Positions 61,495-64,000 of a stretch of 64,000 bases of DNA are shown piece after piece; within the stretch, counting starts at the first letter, position 1, and each line of letters opens with the position of its first letter. Under the pieces are notes generated by a model. It was given only the letters and a program-made list of their open reading frames with translations. It did not search any database and was not told the DNA's origin. The stretch lies in NCBI RefSeq assembly GCF_009881055.1, contig NZ_WXFG01000029.1:62001-126000 (forward strand), in the 5' to 3' direction. This DNA is from Peptoclostridium sp. (GTDB taxonomy: Bacteria; Bacillota; Clostridia; Peptostreptococcales; Peptostreptococcaceae). A program made the position numbers and the translations under genes.

Positions 61495-63819
61495 TTAAAA
61501 CAATTCTAAAACATCTGCAGAAGTCTTATCTCTATTCAATGTGATATTGTCAAGGTCATGAGTAAAGCCGACAGTAATAAAATCAGGATGGTTTACTGAT
61601 AAACCCGATAGAAGCTTTGTCATGACATCCCTTTCTATTCCAAAAATTAAGGTAGGACTTACCCCGTTGCTATCTATGTCATGATTAAGTAGTCTACTTA
61701 GTGTAAATTGATAATAATCGCCACAAGCTTCAGCAAATTTATATAAACCATATAGAATTACTTTAGGATCTGGATTTTTCCAAGATGTACGAATAATAGA
61801 TGTTACTGTTTTATTTTTGCCTTTTAGTTCCACCTTACCTAACCCTATATTTTCTCCCAAAGGAGTTTCCATTAGAATCCTTCTATATGCCGATAGAATT
61901 TGATTCGATCCTCTTTTATTTACACCTTCATCTTCAAGCATTAGTATAATTGATTCGCGCGTGTACAGTTGATCAAACTCAATATTCTTTATGTACCATC
62001 CCACTTGGGGTGCATAACTTAAATTAGTTAGTATGATTCCCCAGGCTACATCGGTTTCAATTCCAATATCGTCGACTATAATTGCTGTTGATGAAAAATT
62101 TTCATTTTCCATTAATTCAGCGTCTCTTAAAAACCTTTTAAAAAAATTAAACATCGGTCCGCCAAGTAAATGATTGTTTTTGAAATTATCTTTATGCTCA
62201 AAATAACTTTTAATCCATTCCTTTTGTACCCCATGAGTTGAATAACTGTTTAAACTCTTCTTTTCTCCCATACCACTTCCCCCTTTTGGCATCATTATGG
62301 ATTTATATATCAAACAACCCATATCAACTTTATGGCATTTTTGGCATTTCAAACATTTGTCATCCACCTTAACTTCATCAACCATGTTTAAATACCCTTG
62401 TACACAATTTGATTCACATACTCTACATCTTATACAATAAGCTGTCTTCCTAAATACTTGCTTGAATCCCTTGACAAATTGAGGATTTTCTCTGGCCAAG
62501 ATTGAATCTATCACCGCTATAATACCAAATTCATTGTCTGTCAGTATAAAATCATATTGCTTATCTCCGTATTTTATGCAATATTTAGTTTCATCAATAC
62601 TAATGATACTTCCTATTGTTTTTATCCACTCTTTCCAATTTGTTTTTGGATTCGGTATTTTTATGACTATATTGTTTCCTTCGATTTTTTCGTCGTAATT
62701 TAAAATGACATTGCCTAACTCAAGACCATTACGTCTCGCTTTCCATCCTCCACATGCAAGAAATTCTTCTTTATCTTTATCTGTTTCTAGAGATTTACTT
62801 GAATTTGTTATTATTTTCCTGATAAATGGTTTTGTTTCAGTACTTGATGATGCATTTCTGATATACTCATTTTTCAATGTTGACATCGGGCAAACTACAC
62901 AACCAACACGACTATTACCTTCTTTATATGAAGGATTAAAAATTAAATCATTTTGGTAAATATACAAAAATAATTCTGCCGTATTCCAAGTATCAATGGC
63001 ATTAAAGCTATATTGCCCATCGTGTTTTTCACTTTCACTAATCGTTTCGTATTTTGAACGTGAAATACTCTCATCTTTCCTTATACCAGTGAATGCCATT
63101 CCTTTGAAATTCGATTTATTTAATAATTTTCTCAACAAAATAATCTGTGGCGAAGTTTTATGTACGCTACAACACCATCTAAGTGTTTGAGAAGGTGGAC
63201 CAAATATATCCCATGTATCGGTGGCTTTTAAATGTGATTTTGCAGTATGAAAACTTATGTCTTGATATCCTTTAAAACGCTCAATTTCTTCTCTGACTTT
63301 ATATGTATCTTCACATTCCATATCTGTATCACCAAAAACAACAAAAAACTCATCATGCGGCAAGGCTCTTTGAACAATATCTAGCAACACAATGGAATCT
63401 TTACCACCACTAAAAGCCACATAAAAAGCATCTACTTTTGTTCTATATTCTAAAAAAGTAATGTAAACTTTTTTAATTGTATCGTTTACAAGTGAATTCA
63501 TAATTTCAGAATTTTTATCAACCATTGCTTTTAAGTCAATTGGGCGCAGCGTCAATCCTTCTTCATATACTTCAAGTTTTGGTGGATTATACAAGCTACC
63601 TCCAATAGTCTTGGCAACAATACGTCCTCTATATATATATTGACTAGATTCCGCCCACATGTAAGGAATATCGTCTTGCTTTTCATAGTTCCAACATTTA
63701 TCAAATCCCAGGATATCTAATTCTTTATAGTAGACCGGCCTTGGTTCCTTACTAAATTTTGATGCAGTCTTTGTCAGCAAGTATCCTCCAGTTGAAACAT
63801 CCCATTCATATGTATACAT
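61495..63819 (-). CDS. brxP: BREX type 4 BrxP: PP-loop/PAPS-reductase protein with ferredoxin and DUF4007-like parts
   Basis: 774 residues. The PP-loop SGGKDS is at residues 137-142, followed by FGDTDMECEDT. Cys216, Cys217, Cys307 and Cys310 (in RWCCSVH and GCVVCP) are spaced like the [4Fe-4S] ligands of the phosphorothioation enzyme DndC. Residues 462-502 add CxxCxxCxxxC and CxxCxxCxxxxxxC, a two-cluster ferredoxin-like unit. From about 535 the sequence fits the DUF4007 domain often encoded beside DndC-like genes. It is therefore a sulfur-chemistry enzyme, taking the place of the methyltransferase in type 1 BREX. ATG at 63819 follows AGGTTGTGAG. Confidence 0.88.
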   Translation of the reverse strand: MYTYEWDVSTGGYLLTKTASKFSKEPRPVYYKELDILGFDKCWNYEKQDDIPYMWAESSQYIYRGRIVAKTIGGSLYNPPKLEVYEEGLTLRPIDLKAMVDKNSEIMNSLVNDTIKKVYITFLEYRTKVDAFYVAFSGGKDSIVLLDIVQRALPHDEFFVVFGDTDMECEDTYKVREEIERFKGYQDISFHTAKSHLKATDTWDIFGPPSQTLRWCCSVHKTSPQIILLRKLLNKSNFKGMAFTGIRKDESISRSKYETISESEKHDGQYSFNAIDTWNTAELFLYIYQNDLIFNPSYKEGNSRVGCVVCPMSTLKNEYIRNASSSTETKPFIRKIITNSSKSLETDKDKEEFLACGGWKARRNGLELGNVILNYDEKIEGNNIVIKIPNPKTNWKEWIKTIGSIISIDETKYCIKYGDKQYDFILTDNEFGIIAVIDSILARENPQFVKGFKQVFRKTAYCIRCRVCESNCVQGYLNMVDEVKVDDKCLKCQKCHKVDMGCLIYKSIMMPKGGSGMGEKKSLNSYSTHGVQKEWIKSYFEHKDNFKNNHLLGGPMFNFFKRFLRDAELMENENFSSTAIIVDDIGIETDVAWGIILTNLSYAPQVGWYIKNIEFDQLYTRESIILMLEDEGVNKRGSNQILSAYRRILMETPLGENIGLGKVELKGKNKTVTSIIRTSWKNPDPKVILYGLYKFAEACGDYYQFTLSRLLNHDIDSNGVSPTLIFGIERDVMTKLLSGLSVNHPDFITVGFTHDLDNITLNRDKTSADVLELF

Positions 63820-63829
63820 ATCTCACAAC

Positions 63830-64000
63830 CTATCTTTTGGAATTCTTTTGCTTTGCAGCTAAATAAAGTACTTCAATGCCTTTATATCTTTTCTGAGCAA
63901 TATATCCATTATCAAATAGGTATTGAAGTGCCTCTTCTTGATTTTTTAATGGACAACATTTGTCATATTCCGCCAATGCTTCAGTAAGTACGTCTTCTGG
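63830..64000 (-). CDS. C-terminal 56 residues of an upstream BREX-operon gene (partial)
   Basis: An open frame enters from the window edge and ends with TAG at 63832-63830, 10 bp before brxP. The visible residues include LTEALAEYDKCCPLKNQEEA, then LQYLFDNGYIAQKRYKGIEVLYLAA and a lysine-rich tail. The pattern of helices with a basic turn resembles a winged-helix segment. The spacing to brxP implies the same transcript. Identity cannot be set from this fragment. Confidence 0.75.
   Translation of the reverse strand, partial: PEDVLTEALAEYDKCCPLKNQEEALQYLFDNGYIAQKRYKGIEVLYLAAKQKNSKR

Noticed and set aside
53376..64000. Hidden methyltransferase (PglX/BrxX type) or Dnd genes in the island
   Set aside because: I looked for NPPY, DPPY and FxGxG motifs and for cysteine desulfurase sequence in the large proteins and found none; something beyond the window edge remains possible.

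Overview
The window looks like the chromosome of a low-GC Gram-positive bacterium of class Clostridia. This rests on a Firmicutes-type division and cell-wall (dcw) cluster carrying paired DUF881 genes and a small basic protein gene, a SpoVD/PBP2B-like transpeptidase with two PASTA domains, the YfmF/YfmH peptidase pair, GGAGG-type ribosome binding sites and frequent TTG/GTG starts. MurE has the DNPR motif of meso-diaminopimelate enzymes. A Peptostreptococcaceae relative is plausible but is inference. Apart from the last 11 kb, most genes are on the minus strand and look by eye to be of middling GC content.

Region by region. 0-8.5 kb: an NlpC/P60 hydrolase read directly behind a tRNA-Leu(GAG), then the block polA, coaE, lytic transglycosylase and peptide-binding lipoprotein, then a SIMPL/DUF4349 envelope pair. 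8.5-9.3 kb: tRNA-Leu(CAA) whose 3' half and terminator are repeated exactly 700 bp downstream, enclosing an autoregulated orphan HicB-like gene; this looks like the scar of an integrative element. 9.3-13.3 kb: a yjbQ, Ca2+-ATPase, EcsC operon. 13.3-19.4 kb: a secreted leucine-rich-repeat protein fired from a symmetric bidirectional promoter, small metabolic and envelope genes, and nicotinate phosphoribosyltransferase. 19.4-22.7 kb: a translationally coupled nrdR, pgeF, response regulator, histidine kinase operon. 22.7-38.5 kb: the dcw cluster (lgt, rsmH, ftsL, spoVD-like, murE, murF, mraY, murD, ftsW, murG, ftsQ, two DUF881 genes, sbp, ftsZ), without mraZ or ftsA and with an internal terminator between the spoVD-like gene and murE. 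38.7-42.9 kb: the M16 peptidase pair, a strongly structured intergenic palindrome, and ychF.

42.9-50.6 kb is an accessory-looking locus of unknown function: two zinc-ribbon proteins flank a 1611-residue membrane protein that carries an 11-residue amphipathic repeat array, with a third zinc-ribbon membrane protein convergent to them. 50.6-53.0 kb holds a small acidic protein behind a short leader ORF and a ydbC, DUF429-DUF1653 fusion, DsbA-like operon.

53.0-64.0 kb is a visibly AT-rich island carrying a BREX-type phage-defence operon of the rare methyltransferase-less kind (type 4): a partial winged-helix-like gene at the window edge, brxP (PP-loop/PAPS-reductase protein with extra ferredoxin-like and DUF4007-like parts), brxC, pglZ, a short brxL, and a coupled 67-residue cysteine-rich protein. 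No DNA methyltransferase and no DndA/B/D/E-like gene is visible, so the self/non-self mark is more likely sulfur-based than methylation. This operon and the zinc-ribbon/giant-protein locus are the two most interesting parts of the window.
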